NCBI RefSeq assembly: GCF_037893015.1
Contig: NC_133658.1
Coordinates: 61,857,636 to 61,921,635 of the forward strand
DNA length: 64,000 nt
From: Macrotis lagotis
Taxonomy: Eukaryota > Chordata > Mammalia > Peramelemorphia > Peramelidae
Direction: 5' to 3'
The translations under genes and the position numbers were made by a program. The notes under the pieces are model-generated. The model did not search any database and was not told where the DNA came from. It saw only the letters and a program-made list of their open reading frames with translations. Shown in pieces: positions 1 through 49,155 of this stretch (within the stretch, counting starts at the first letter, position 1; each line of letters starts with the position of its first letter).

Positions 1-2456
1 TCATTTGTTCTCCCTTTCACTATATTCTTTAATTAACAGTCTCAGCAATCAAATTCACTAGACCTTTCAGTCCCCAAGTATGAAGTTCCCTTGGGCTGGA
101 GGACCTGAAGTCATCAAGGATATCCAAGCATCTCTTCTTAAGGCCTTAATGGAGAATGGGCGTCAATCCCTTATGAGTAATGTTTGTTCTGTCCTTTCCA
201 GTACAATCCCTAAGGAAATCTTCCTCAAATAATCCACTGTATTGAGTGCACTAGACTGAGCCTCCTCTCTTCCCCAAACACAGAGTCCTCCCCCCCATCC
301 CTTTTGGCTGTCCTCAACTCATTCTCACTCCCAACACCAAGCTTAAAAAGGTGGTGCCAGTCCTTTGTATTAGTCCTTTATTCCCTGCCCTTGCTTCCAT
401 AATCAGTTCCTATCTTTGGAAAATCTAAATTGGTGGGTAAACTCTCCATGTACCATATTGTTCTCTTCAGACAATTCCCAATTTCTTCTTACTGGAACTG
501 TTTTTCCTATGTGATTTCAAAATTAAATTCTTGAGAGTTCCATATCCCTTCTGGGCTGCTCCCCTTGTTAGAATTTTAGTTATTCTTTCCTGAAACATAT
601 ACACTCTCAAATGTACAGTGAATATCAGACTATACATAGGTTTCCTTTTCTGTCACAAATTCCAAAGAGGAGCTAATACTGTCCCCTACAGTGTTCCTAT
701 CATTTTCTCTTTAGTAATCAATTCTTCCATTTAGTGAGAATCAGATCCAGACTAGAATTTTTTTTTTGATGCTTCTTCCACCTTTTGAAGGGTGAAATAA
801 AATAATTAAAGCAATTCAAGTTGTTAGCTGCTCTGCCTTTATAGATGTCTGGCTAACTGAAGTCACCCTCACTGGAAGAGCATGCCTCTAGATCAGGCTC
901 CTATTTTCTTTCCTGAGCTTATTCATTTCCTTTTTTTTTTTGTTTAGGTGATATATTAACTATCAATAAAAAAAAACACTTTTGTTTCTGTGTCCATTGA
1001 TTACCCATGTGCTCCTCATATACTTCCCCACTGGTTCCTGGATCTCCTGATAGGAGTATACTTTCTTAGTACAATGCTATACCACAAGCTTTTCACGTTT
1101 CTAAAGCAGTTGGTGGTGAAGCAGACAGAGCCATGGCCTCAGACATATATTAGTTGCCTGACTGTGAGCAAGTCACTTAACCTGTGTGCCTCAGTTTTCT
1201 CATTGATAAAATGGGGTAATAACAGCATCTATATCCCATGATTATAGGAAGGATCCAATGAGAAAGTATATGTGAGATACTTGGCAAACCTTAAAACACT
1301 AGATCAATGCTACTGTTATCATGGTCCAATCCTGGGTCTTATTTTACTAAGCATGGATCACCTGTGCTGTCACATCACTTCTGCACTTCACCTTGCTTTT
1401 TCAGCTTTTCTTCAGGTAGCATGGAATCCAGTCTTCCTATGGATGGGCTACCCTTTGGCTTGCTAATAATGTTCTTACTACAGTGGGGCACCACCCAATC
1501 TGGTCTATCTAGGGAAGAACTGCTTACCCTCTCATGTCGTGGGTAGTGGGCCTCTCCCTAGACAGCCCCAGAATGTGGTAATATTTCTGGTTGTGCTCTC
1601 CCACTGATGAATCATTCTGATCTTGCTATCTACTATAATTCCCAGAACTTTCTTACACAGATGGCAACTTTGCTCCACCTCCTCCTTTTCTGTGCAGCTG
1701 ATTTCCTGAAGCCAAGTCCATGACGTTTATCCCTACTAATCTTGTCTTATTTGATTTGGTCTACTGCTTTTATCTTATCTTAGAAAGATCTTTTTGACCC
1801 AACTCTTTTAGCAACAGTGTTGGCCTCCTTCCTGGCTTTGTCATCTGTAGACTTCTTCATTTATGTCTGTAACCTTGCAAGTCATTGATATAAAATGTTA
1901 AATGGCCCAGAAAAGATCCAGGAGTCACTTCACCTTCTAAGGTGACCTATAAATTCTTTAGGTTTGATAAACCAGGTCAGAATTCACCTCACTATATCAT
2001 CACCAAGGAAATGATTAGGATAGTGGCTTATGCCAGATACTGATACCAGTTTCCAATTCCATAATTAACTTATTTCCCATAATTAACTTTTAATTGAATC
2101 AGGATTCGAAAACTGGGCAACATCACTGTCCTGGCCCTGGGACAGGGTGAGATCTCTGTAGGTTCCTGTTCAGTTTTACACTTAATGAACTGGGTCACTC
2201 AGATGATTTGGTGTGAGTTGACTCAAAGCTCATGTTAGTGCCAAATCTGCTCTGGTCTGCCTCTGGACCAAGACATGGACTAGCCTGCTTTTTACTGACT
2301 CCCAACTAGCCACACATGGGGGGACTGTTCTGACCTAAGTTAGGAGATGCTGCCCCTGAGGCTCACTGAAGCAGATAGGGAATGGATTTTTCCCTGCAGG
2401 CCTGCCAGATCGATCAGTAGGCATAGCAGAGTGGACTTCTACCATCACCAACTCAC
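1..2456 (-). other. DUS2 intron 14 (part), no exon found
   Basis: This is intronic sequence 3' of the last visible DUS2 exon. I looked for the expected next exon (VQRPLDRLFSSVV...YQSTLWDKSKKL) on the minus strand and did not find it. One MIR lies at 1120-1330. The rest is unremarkable AT-rich sequence with short T and A runs. Confidence 0.6.
1120..1330 (+). repeat. MIR/CORE-SINE
   Basis: It has the order AGTCACTTAACCTGTG, CCTCAGTTTTCTCATTGATA, AAATGGGGTAATAACAGCAT and TTGGCAAACCTTAAAACACT, which is the MIR core and 3' tail. It is diverged and old. Confidence 0.7.
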
Positions 2457-40668
<38,212 letters not shown>

Positions 40669-41529
40669 TCATTTCTGACATGTGAAATGATAGTTCTTAT
40701 TTTTATCTTTGGTCTGGCTCGCTCAGGGTACTTTGTCCCTGATTCACCTTGTTTATTTTGACCTGACTGATTAGTTCTATAAAAAATTATCAAGGCAAGA
40801 ATGCTGTATCAGAATTATCAATACCTGAATAGTTACCCCCGCAAAACCACAGAAAACCTCAGAGGAATTAAAATGTAAACACACACATGTGTGCATACTT
40901 GACAGCCACATAAACACATACTGTACACAGTTGGTCCACTGGATCTTTCCCTTATAAAATATGGTCTGGTTGCAGGACATGAGAACAAACTGATTGGGTA
41001 TAGCCCGATTTCTTAACTAGGAACTGCACTGTAAGAAATAATGAAGAGGCTGGTTTCAGAGAAACTCGGGAAGACTTGTAGAAACTGGTACAGAAGGAAG
41101 GTGGAGACAAGTAAGTGATTTATATAATAACTACATAATTAAAAAGATAAACAGCTTTGAGGGACTCAGGAACTCATCAACACAATGATCAACAATGATG
41201 ACAGAGGACTCACATGAAATATTCTATCTACCTCAAGATCCAGGGCAGACTGAGAAATTCTTTTTTTTTGGGGGGTGGGAACATGGCCAATGAAGAATTG
41301 ATTTTGCTTGACTATGTTTAGAGTAGGGGTTCTGTTATTTCTTTCTCACTGGGGGATGAGGATGGGGAGGAGGTGGGAGGGAGAGGGTAGATTTTTGCCA
41401 ATTGAGAAAGTAATAATTTTTAAAAGCCTATGGAGTGTGGGGGGGAAACTTCTGTATGAATTATTTGGGTTTAATGATCTGAATTTTACAAGAGTACAAA
41501 TCCTGTGAAGAGACTACACTGCTACTGCC

Positions 41530-41682
41530 CTAAGGGCTTTTTAAATTTTATTTATTTAAAGCAATGGAGTTAAGAAACTTGCCTAAGGTCACATAGCTAG
41601 GCAATTATTAAGTGTCTGAGGCCAGATTTGAACTCCTGACTCCAGGGCCGCTGTTCTATCCACTGGACCACCTAGCTGCCCC
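41530..41682 (-). repeat. Mar1/WSINE1-type SINE
   Basis: TTTAAAGCAATGGAGTTAAG to ACCACCTAGCTGCCCC; somewhat diverged. Confidence 0.88.
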
Positions 41683-44221
41683 ATGGACTACAATGTTACC
41701 AAGAAATTTACTTCACAGACATAAACAACATCTGGCAGGTTCTGTACTAAATGCTGGGGTTACCCTCAGGGAGCTCACCATCTAATGGGGACAACAATTC
41801 ACAAAAGGAAGCTGAAAATGGAGAGAGAGGCTCAGGGACAGGTACTGGTGCTAAAGGGTCTCAGCCACATAGCTATGATGAAACCAAGTGGCACAACTGG
41901 CACAGTAGAGTGGTAAAGCTGAATTAATCTCCATGACAATGAGATTTCAGGTAAAAAGCTTATCTTGGGGAAGCAAGATGTTCTCCCAACCTAAACCAAA
42001 CAAATCAGTTGGAACATCTGGAGCATCCTGAGCCAAGCCACCCCCATGCAAACAGCAAACTCTATAACTTTGGTCTCCCTGAAAAGTTGCCTTGGCAGAG
42101 AAATTTGTCATCCTGAAAAAAACAGTGAAAAGTCTCTTGAAATGAAGCTTGATTGGTCTTTGGCTAACATCCATAGTCTATTGTAGGCCCCATAATAAAT
42201 TGCTGAAAAAATGTCACAAAAATATCCTTAGACAACCCTTCCTTGGTGAAGAATATCCACTAGAACATCCTCCACAAATGGTGGTCCAGCCTTTTCAGGG
42301 AGCAGGAGGCTCACTACCTCATTAAAGAGCCCATTCCACTGTTGGGCAGCTCTAATGCTACACTCTCACCTTTAGGTCACTATTCTCCTTGGTGGAGTCA
42401 TACAGCTTATCCTTCCTCCATGGAATAGCCTTCAAATATTTGAAAACAGACACTCGTTCTCGGATAAACATTCCCTGATCCTTTAAATTCCCTCTGTGAC
42501 TTTGGCTTTGGGACTCTTCACCATTATGCTTGTTCTCTAAGCTTGCTCTAGTTACTGATGATGAAAGTGATGAAAATTTTTAAAACTGATTTATTTCACA
42601 TTTTTACAATAATCTTGATTGGAAGTAAACATAACACCCTCGCCGCCCACAAAAGAGAGAGAAACCTTAAGAGAAATGACATGAGAGGAAAAAAAAAAGG
42701 TGTACTCCAGTCTATGTTCTGATACCATCAATCTGTCCCTGGGATGGGTTGCATTCTTTATCTTAAGTCCATCAGAGACGTTGCTTCAATATTTTTTCCC
42801 ATAGTTGCTGCTATTAACTATACTAAACTCCATTTTATTCTTCCCCACTCTCATTTATCCTATTTTCTCTCTCTCCTTTCACTCTGTCCCTCATCAGAAG
42901 TGTTATATCTGACTATCCACTTCCATAATCTTCTCTCTCTTCTATCAACTACTCCGTTCCATCCCTTTCCTCTCATTTTCCCTCTAGGATAGGATAGATT
43001 TCTATACCCTATTTAATGTGTAGGTTATTACCTCTGAGTCATTTCTAATGAGAATAAAGGCTCACTCATATCCCTTGCCTTCTCTCCCCTCCACTCCACT
43101 GCAAAAGCTTTTTGTTGACTCTTTTATGTGAACTATCTTAGCTCATTCTACCTCCCTTTTCCTTTTCTCACAGTACATTCGTTTTTCATCCATTAACTCC
43201 ATATATATATATCTCATACCCACATATTCAGCTCTCTCCTGTGTATAAACGAGAATGTTTGTATGATTTATCAGTACCTTCTTCCCAGGCAGAAATACAT
43301 GCAGTTCAACATCATTCAGTCCCTCAAAATTTTCCCTTCCCATTCACCCTCTCTATGCTTCACCTAAATCTAATACTTGAAGATCAACCTTTCTGTTCAG
43401 CCTCTGGTGGTTTCATTCAATAGGAAAATCTGAAAGTCCTCTGTTTCATTGAATGTCCATCTTTCCCCTGAAAGAGGATGTTCAGTTTTGCTGGGTAGTT
43501 GATTTTCAGTTGTAATCCAAGCTCTTTTGCCTTTCAGAATATCATATTCCAAACCATATGAGACCTTAATGTAGATGCTGCCAATCCTGTACAATCCTGA
43601 CTGTAGCAACAGGGTAATTGAATTGCTTCTTTCTGATTGTTTGTTTGACTTGTTAGTTTTGGAATTTGGCTGTAATATTCCTGGAAGATTTGGGGGGGGG
43701 ATCTCTTTCAGGAGGTGATCAATGGATTCCTCAATTTCTATTTTACTCTCTGCTTCTAGGATCTCAGGACAATTTTCCTAGATTATTTCTTGAAAAAAAT
43801 GAAGCCTAGGCTCTTTTGCTGGTTATGACTTTCAGGTAGCCCAATAATTTTTAAATTGTATCTTCTGGATCTCTTTTCTAAGTCAGTTATTTTTCCAAAG
43901 AGATATTTCACATTTTCTTCTTTTTCATTCTTTTGGTTTTGTTTTATTGATTCTTGATTTCTCATAAAATCATCAGCTTCCCTTACCTCTATTCAACATT
44001 TGAAGGAGTTATTTTTTTCAGAGTTTTTTATCTCCCTTTTCAACTGGCCAATTCTGCTTTTTTAAAGTATTCTTCTCCTCCTTTGCCTTTCAGACTGCTT
44101 TTTCCATTTGACCTATTGTATCTCCCCATGTATAAGATACACCTTAACTTTAGGGCCGAAAATTTGAAAAAAAATATCACATAAGGTTATTGAATTCAAG
44201 TTTTATTAAAATAAATTCATA

Positions 44222-44372
44222 TGGGGGGTGACTAGGTGGCGTAGTGGATAAAGCACTGGCCTTGCAGTCAAGAGTACCTGGGTTCAAATCCAGGCTCAGA
44301 CACTTAATAATTACCTAGCTGTGTGGCCTTGGGCAAGCCACTTAACCCCATTTGCCTTGCAAAAAATAAAAT
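44222..44372 (+). repeat. Mar1/WSINE1-type SINE A with 14-bp target duplication
   Basis: GGGGGGTGACTAGGTGGCGT head. AAAATAAATTCATA flanks it at 44208-44221 and 44373-44386, without mismatch. Confidence 0.92.
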
Positions 44373-44542
44373 AAAATAAATTCATACAGTTCCTTATCAC
44401 TGTCTCAGGAGAGGCTCTGACCACTCTCCTGCCAGTGCTCTGGTCTGGGATTGACCACAAGTACTCCCCTAGCAAGTCTGGTGCATGGAAGCATGCTTAG
44501 TCCATTCCGTTTCATGGAGGACCCGAGTTCAAATACGACCTT

Positions 44543-44865
44543 CCTTTTTTTTTAAGGTTTTTTTTTTTTGTTTTTGCAAGGCAAATTGGGGTTAAGTGGC
44601 CAGGGCCACACAGCCTAAAAGTTTGCGGCATAATCACTGATTAAGATCCAAGGAGGGGCGGCTAGGTGACCCAGTGGAGAGAGTACTGGCCTTGGGAGTC
44701 AGGAATACCTGAGTTCAAATCTGGCCTCAGACACTTAATAATTACCTAGCTATGTGGCCTTGGGCAAGCCACTTAACCCCGTTTGCCTTGCAAAAATCTA
44801 AAAAAAAAAAAAAAAAAGATCCAAGGAGCCCGGTGCTCTCTCCACTATGCCACCTAGCCACCCTC
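44543..44865 (-). repeat. SINE C (middle), split by SINE D
   Basis: T-rich start, TTTGCAAGGCAAATTGGGGT, later CCCGGTGCTCTCTCCACTAT and GCCACCTAGCCACCC. AAATA(C/T)GACCT flanks it in SINE B. Confidence 0.75.
44656..44815 (+). repeat. SINE D (inner) with 13-bp target duplication
   Basis: GGGCGGCTAGGTGACCCAGT head and long A tail. AAGATCCAAGGAG flanks it at 44643-44655 and 44816-44828, without mismatch. Confidence 0.93.
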
Positions 44866-46020
44866 AAAATATGACCTCAAACAATAATTGCCTAGCTGTG
44901 TGACCTTGGGCAAATCACTTAACCCCACTGCCTTTAAACAAATAAATAATAATAATAAATAAAAAGGATGTGCTTTATTAATGGGGAAATATGGTAAACT
45001 GGTTTTTAACATTGTATTTTTCTTTAGTATTTTTTGAATCTCTTTCATCAAGTTTCATACTTTGTTTTCATGATTTTCCTGTATAACTCTCATTTCTCTT
45101 CCCAATTTTTTCTCTACTTCTCTTATTTGCTTGTCAAAGTCTTTTCTTGCCTCTTCCATAGCCTAGCCTGAGACCAATTCCTATTTTTCTTGGAGGCTTT
45201 TGATACAGAAGTTTTGACTTCATCATCTTCTGAGTGTGTATTTTGATCCTCCATGGGACCAAAGTAATTTTCTATAATCAGATTTTTTTTCTGTTGTTTG
45301 CTCATTTCCTTAGTCTATGACCTGATTTTATTGTGCTTCCAAAGCTTTTGGGGGTTTTGGGGATACCTCCCCCACCTTAATTCCTTCAAGGTCTTAAGAG
45401 AGGCTCTGACTGCTCTCCTGCCTATGCTCTGGTCTGTGGATGACCCCAAGCACTTCCCTCTGCCCTGAGCCATGAGAAGGGGCCTTGCTCCATTACGATC
45501 ATATGGTGACTCAGATTGCGACTTCAATCTGTGTATGGGCAAAGCAGCAAAATCCTGTCCCAGGGATAGCAGAGAGACCTCTGAAGTCTCTACCCAACCC
45601 CTTACCGCCAGTGATCTGAGCACTCGGGGAGCAGCTGCTGGGGAGCTCCACAGGTTCCTTGCTCACTCTGGTGCAGCAGAGTTCTCTTGCTGACCCTCCA
45701 AGCCATCCCCAGTGATCCCTAGGCTAAGAGGTCCAGAAATAGCTCTTGCTGCCACAGACCCAGGTGCCCCATGGGCTATTCCTGGAAGGCTGGATCTGGT
45801 TTGCTCTGTTATAGCATAATGCAGTTGCAGCCTGTCTTCCCTGGGGCTTTTGTCCAATCCCCCATCCCAGACCTTTCCTACAGATCCACCAAGTTGTTTT
45901 GGACTGGGAAATTGCTTCACTCAGGCTTTCTGTGGGTTCTTCCCATCCAAAATATGGTTAGAGCCATAATTCTACAGCTTTTGGAGCTTTTTGGGAAAGA
46001 GTTTCTGGGAGGGGCAAAGC

Positions 46021-46032
46021 CAAGATGGCGGC
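46021..46032 (+). promoter_or_regulatory. YY1-type motif at the 5' end of the plus-strand HAL1
   Basis: CAAGATGGCGGC lies ten bases into the element. The same motif near the 5' end of human L1 binds YY1 and sets the start site. Its presence at this position supports a full-length 5' end. Confidence 0.6.
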
Positions 46033-47277
46033 AAGAGAGGATCCTCTCTTAGGTGCTCTCTCATAAAACTTCGAAACTAAGGACTCTAAATTTTCAAGAG
46101 ACAGAACCCACAGAGGGACCCAGTGAGACAGTTCTCTTACTCAAGGTAACCTGGAAAAGAGCAGAAAGGCTCTGCTCCCCAGGGTTGGAGGGGCAACCGC
46201 CACGGGGTGGCCTGCCAGAGTGAAAGAACTTCAGCCTCCCGGAGGCAGTCCCAGGACACTAGGAGCTGCGGCTCACAGCAGTGGGGGAGTTTCCTGACCT
46301 ACACACCCAGGAACGTGGGGCAAAATTGGGGGAACAGTGGGGGGACCTCTGCCAGAGTGGGCACATGAAGCCCAGCCCTCAGGGCACACAGTCTAGATCC
46401 AGGAAACAGAAGCAGGCAGAGCTGGTAAGCAGGAGCCCCCAGAGCATGAGCCCATTGAGCTGAGCGAGGGGAGTGAAGAGAGACTGCCGAGCTCTGTCCT
46501 CCATCCCTGGAACAGGACTCTGGGGTTCTGAACACATTCAGATCCTGATCACAGTCTAGGCCCCCTACATCAGCCCTGTGGCAGAGGGGAGTGCTTATGG
46601 TCATTAACAGACCAGGAGGGAGGACAGAGCCCCACATACTGAGACCCTTGTGGGAGTGTCCCAAAAGCTCAAGAAGCACCCCAAAAACAGGCTAAGGCTG
46701 GGAAAATGAGCAAGCAGAGAAATATTTTGCAAATGAGCCCAAGAAGGATGAAAACACTCAGTCTGAAGATGAGGAAGCACAAGCTCCTGCATCTAAATAC
46801 TCCAAGAAAAACAGAAATTGGGCTCAGGCTATGACAGAGCTCAAAAAAGAATTTGAAAATCAAATGAAGGAGTTAGGAAAAAAACTGGGAAAAGAAAGGA
46901 GAGAGATGCAGGAAAACCCATGAAAACAAAGTCAGCAGCTTAGTCAAGGAAATCCAAAAAGTACTGAAGAAAATAACATGCTAAAAACCAGCTTAGGTCA
47001 AATGGATAAAATAGTTCAAAAAGTTATTGAGGAGAAGAATGCTTTAAAAAGCAGAATTGGCCAGATGGAAAAAGAGATAAGAAAGCTCTCTGAGGAAAAC
47101 AAATCCTTCAGACAAAGAATAGAACTCAGGGAGATTGCTGAATTTATGAGAAATCAGTAAGCAATACTTCAAAATCAAAAGAATGAAAAATTAGAAGAAA
47201 ATGTGAAACATCTCATTGAAAAAACACCTGATATGGAAAACAGATTTAGGAAAGATAATTTAAAAATTATTGGAATA

Positions 47278-47438
47278 GGGGCAGCTAGGTGGCGTAGTGG
47301 ATAAAGCTCTGGCCCTGGAGTCAGGAGTACCTGGGTTCAAATCCAGTCTCAGATACTTAATAATTGCCTGGCTGTGTGGCCTTGGGCAAGCCACTTAACC
47401 CCATTTGCCTTGCAAAAAAAGAAAAAAAAGAAAAAAAG
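47278..47438 (+). repeat. Mar1/WSINE1-type SINE inside HAL1 ORF1, 16-bp target duplication
   Basis: GGGGCAGCTAGGTGGCGTAG head. AAAAATTATTGGAATA flanks it exactly at 47262-47277 and 47439-47454, so it postdates the HAL1 insertion. Confidence 0.95.
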
Positions 47439-48439
47439 AAAAATTATTGGAATACCTGAAAGTCATGATCAAGGAAAAGAGCCTTGACATCATTTTCAAA
47501 GAATTACTACAGGAAAATTGCCCTGCTATCCTAGAAGCAGAGGGCAAAATAGAAATGGAGAAAATCCACAGATCCCACCAAGAAAGAGATCCTAAAAAAA
47601 CAACCCCCAGGAATATTATACCAAGTTCCAGAACTCCCAAGTCAAAGAGAAAATATTACAAGCAGCCAGAAGGACACAATTCAAATACTGTGGAGCTGCA
47701 ATCAGGATCTCACAGGACTTAGCAGCAACTACATTGGAAGCTCATAGAGCTTGGAATATAATATACCGGAAGGCAAAAGAGCTTAGAATGCAGACAAGAA
47801 TCAACTACCCAGCAAAAATGAATGTCCTCTTCTAGGGAAAAAGATGGACTTTCAATGAACCAGGGGAATTTCAAATGTTCCTGTTGGAATGGCCAGAGCT
47901 GAACAGAAGGTTTGATCTTCAGATACAGGACTCAGGTGAAGCATAGATTGGAGGAGAAGGGGAAAATATAAGGGACTTAATTGATGATGAACTGCATGTA
48001 TTCCTGCATAGAAAAATGACACTGATAAAACTCATATGAACTTTCTCAGTTAATAGAGCAGGTAGAAGGAGCTTTTATAGATGAAGCACAGGAGAAAGCT
48101 GAATTTGAAGATAAAATATGGTGTAAAAATGGAGTCAATAGAAAAAAAAGGGAAATATAATGGGAGAAAGAAAAAAGAGAGGGGGAATAGGCCAAGATAT
48201 TTCATATAAGATTTTTCTTTATTACAATGAGCTATTGCAATGATATGGAAGGGGGAAGGAAAGGGGGAATGAGGGAATCTTCGCTCTCATCAGAGGTGGC
48301 TAGGAGAGGAAACAGCATATATATTCAATGGGGTATAGACATCTGGAGTAAGAAGGAGCGGGGAGCAGGGGAAGGGGTGGGGATGTGAATGAAGGAGGAG
48401 AGGATGGACCATGGGGGGAGAGTGGTTAGATATAACACA

Positions 48440-48595
48440 TTTTCTTTTTTACTTCTTGCAAGGGGCTGGGATTGGATGGTCTGTCCGGGACCATAGGGCC
48501 AGGTGGATGCTGGGCCTAAGGGGTGGTATGGGGGCTCGGGGCCTCTTGGCCCCAAAGCCGGGGATCTGTCTGCTGCACTACTCAGCTACCCTACA
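48440..48595 (-). repeat. strongly diverged antisense SINE-like unit 1
   Basis: TTCTTGCAAGGGGCTGGGAT with later GATCTGTCTGCTGCACTACT and CAGCTACCC keeps the order of the reverse SINE, but many AT positions are G or C. Confidence 0.5.
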
Positions 48596-48780
48596 GCAGA
48601 GTCAAAGTGAAAAGAGAGAGAAAACATAGTACATGGTAGTGGAGAAATAAGAAAGGAGGTAGTTGTGATCAGCATTGGCAATGGTGGAACAAAATGGAAG
48701 TAACTTTTGGGATGGACTTAGCATAAAAATGTGATCCACCTGCGACAGAGTTGGTGGTGTTGGAACACAGACTGAAGCAC

Positions 48781-48782
<2 letters not shown>

Positions 48783-48834
<52 letters not shown>
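48783..48834. repeat. (TTA)n trinucleotide array
   Basis: A pure TTA/ATT run of about 17 units, at the tail of the second antisense SINE-like unit. Confidence 0.95.
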
Positions 48835-48835
<1 letters not shown>

Positions 48836-48839
48836 TGGA

Positions 48840-48975
48840 GGGGGGTGCGGGGCAAATGGGGCTGGGTGGCCTGCCTGGGGCTGCATAGCAGTAATCGTTG
48901 GCTGTCTGAGGCCGGATTTGGACCCAGGTCTTCCTGGCTCAAGGGTCAGTGCTCTGTCTGCCACCCAGCTGCCCC
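48840..48975 (-). repeat. diverged antisense SINE unit 2, AT-to-GC shifted
   Basis: GGGGCAAATGGGGCTGGGTG, GCTGTCTGAGGCCGGATTTG and CTGCCACCCAGCTGCCCC follow the reverse SINE; AA of the consensus is often GG. Confidence 0.75.
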
Positions 48976-49007
48976 TACTATTATTACTATTTTATATCTT
49001 TTTTTTT

Positions 49008-49155
49008 CTTCTTTTTCGTTTTTGCAGGGCAGTGGGGTTGGGGTGGCTTGCATGTCACACAGCTGGGTGATTGTTGGGTGTACGGGGCCAGATGTGGGCT
49101 CGGGTACTCCTGGCTCCAGGGCTGGTGCTCCGTCCACTGTGCCACCTGGCCATAC
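49008..49155 (-). repeat. diverged antisense SINE unit 3, A-to-G shifted
   Basis: GTTTTTGCAGGGCAGTGGGG, CACACAGCTGGGTGATTGTT and GATGTGGGCTCGGGTACTCC. Compared with nearby copies I count about 15 A-to-G changes against few others. Confidence 0.8.

Larger units (their letters stand above)
44508..44965 (+). repeat. SINE B (outer), split by SINE C
   Basis: GGAGGACCCGAGTTCAAATA stops at about 44542. AACAATAATTGCCTAGCTGT, GTGACCTTGGGCAAATCACT and an AAATAAATAATAATAA tail follow from 44878. It is 5'-truncated. Confidence 0.7.
44116..44994. mobile_element. mariner-like MITE (TA target duplication), filled with SINEs
   Basis: The left end TTGTATCTCCCCATGTATAA and the reverse complement of the right end, CCATATTTCCCCATTAATAA, are imperfect inverted repeats of about 30 bp. 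TA flanks both ends (44114-44115 and 44995-44996). The empty site is visible in the other HAL1 copy (CATTTGACCTAAGCTGG in reverse), so the insertion borders are exact. It has no coding capacity. It contains SINE A, a HAL1 5'UTR-like piece (44395-44505) and SINEs B, C and D. Confidence 0.7.
42780..45996 (-). mobile_element. HAL1 (ORF1-only L1 relative), minus strand
   Basis: Read on the minus strand: a GC-rich 5'UTR (about 45990-45306), an ORF1 start MSKQQKKNLIIENYFGPM (45305), coiled-coil and RNA-binding parts (WITTENQLPSKTEHPL at about 43520), then a purine-rich 3' region after about 43400. No ORF2 lies between ORF1 and the 3' region, which marks HAL1 rather than full L1. ORF1 is interrupted by a TA-flanked transposon (44116-44994) and by stops and frameshifts, so it cannot make protein. 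The right end is cut by the plus-strand HAL1. Confidence 0.75.

Noticed and set aside
2405-2420. AGATCGATCAG near exon 14 as a site of interest
   Set aside because: A short palindrome with no context; expected by chance.
48602-48964. 120-codon frame with a poly-Asn run
   Set aside because: It is the (TTA)n array and a SINE read in antisense.
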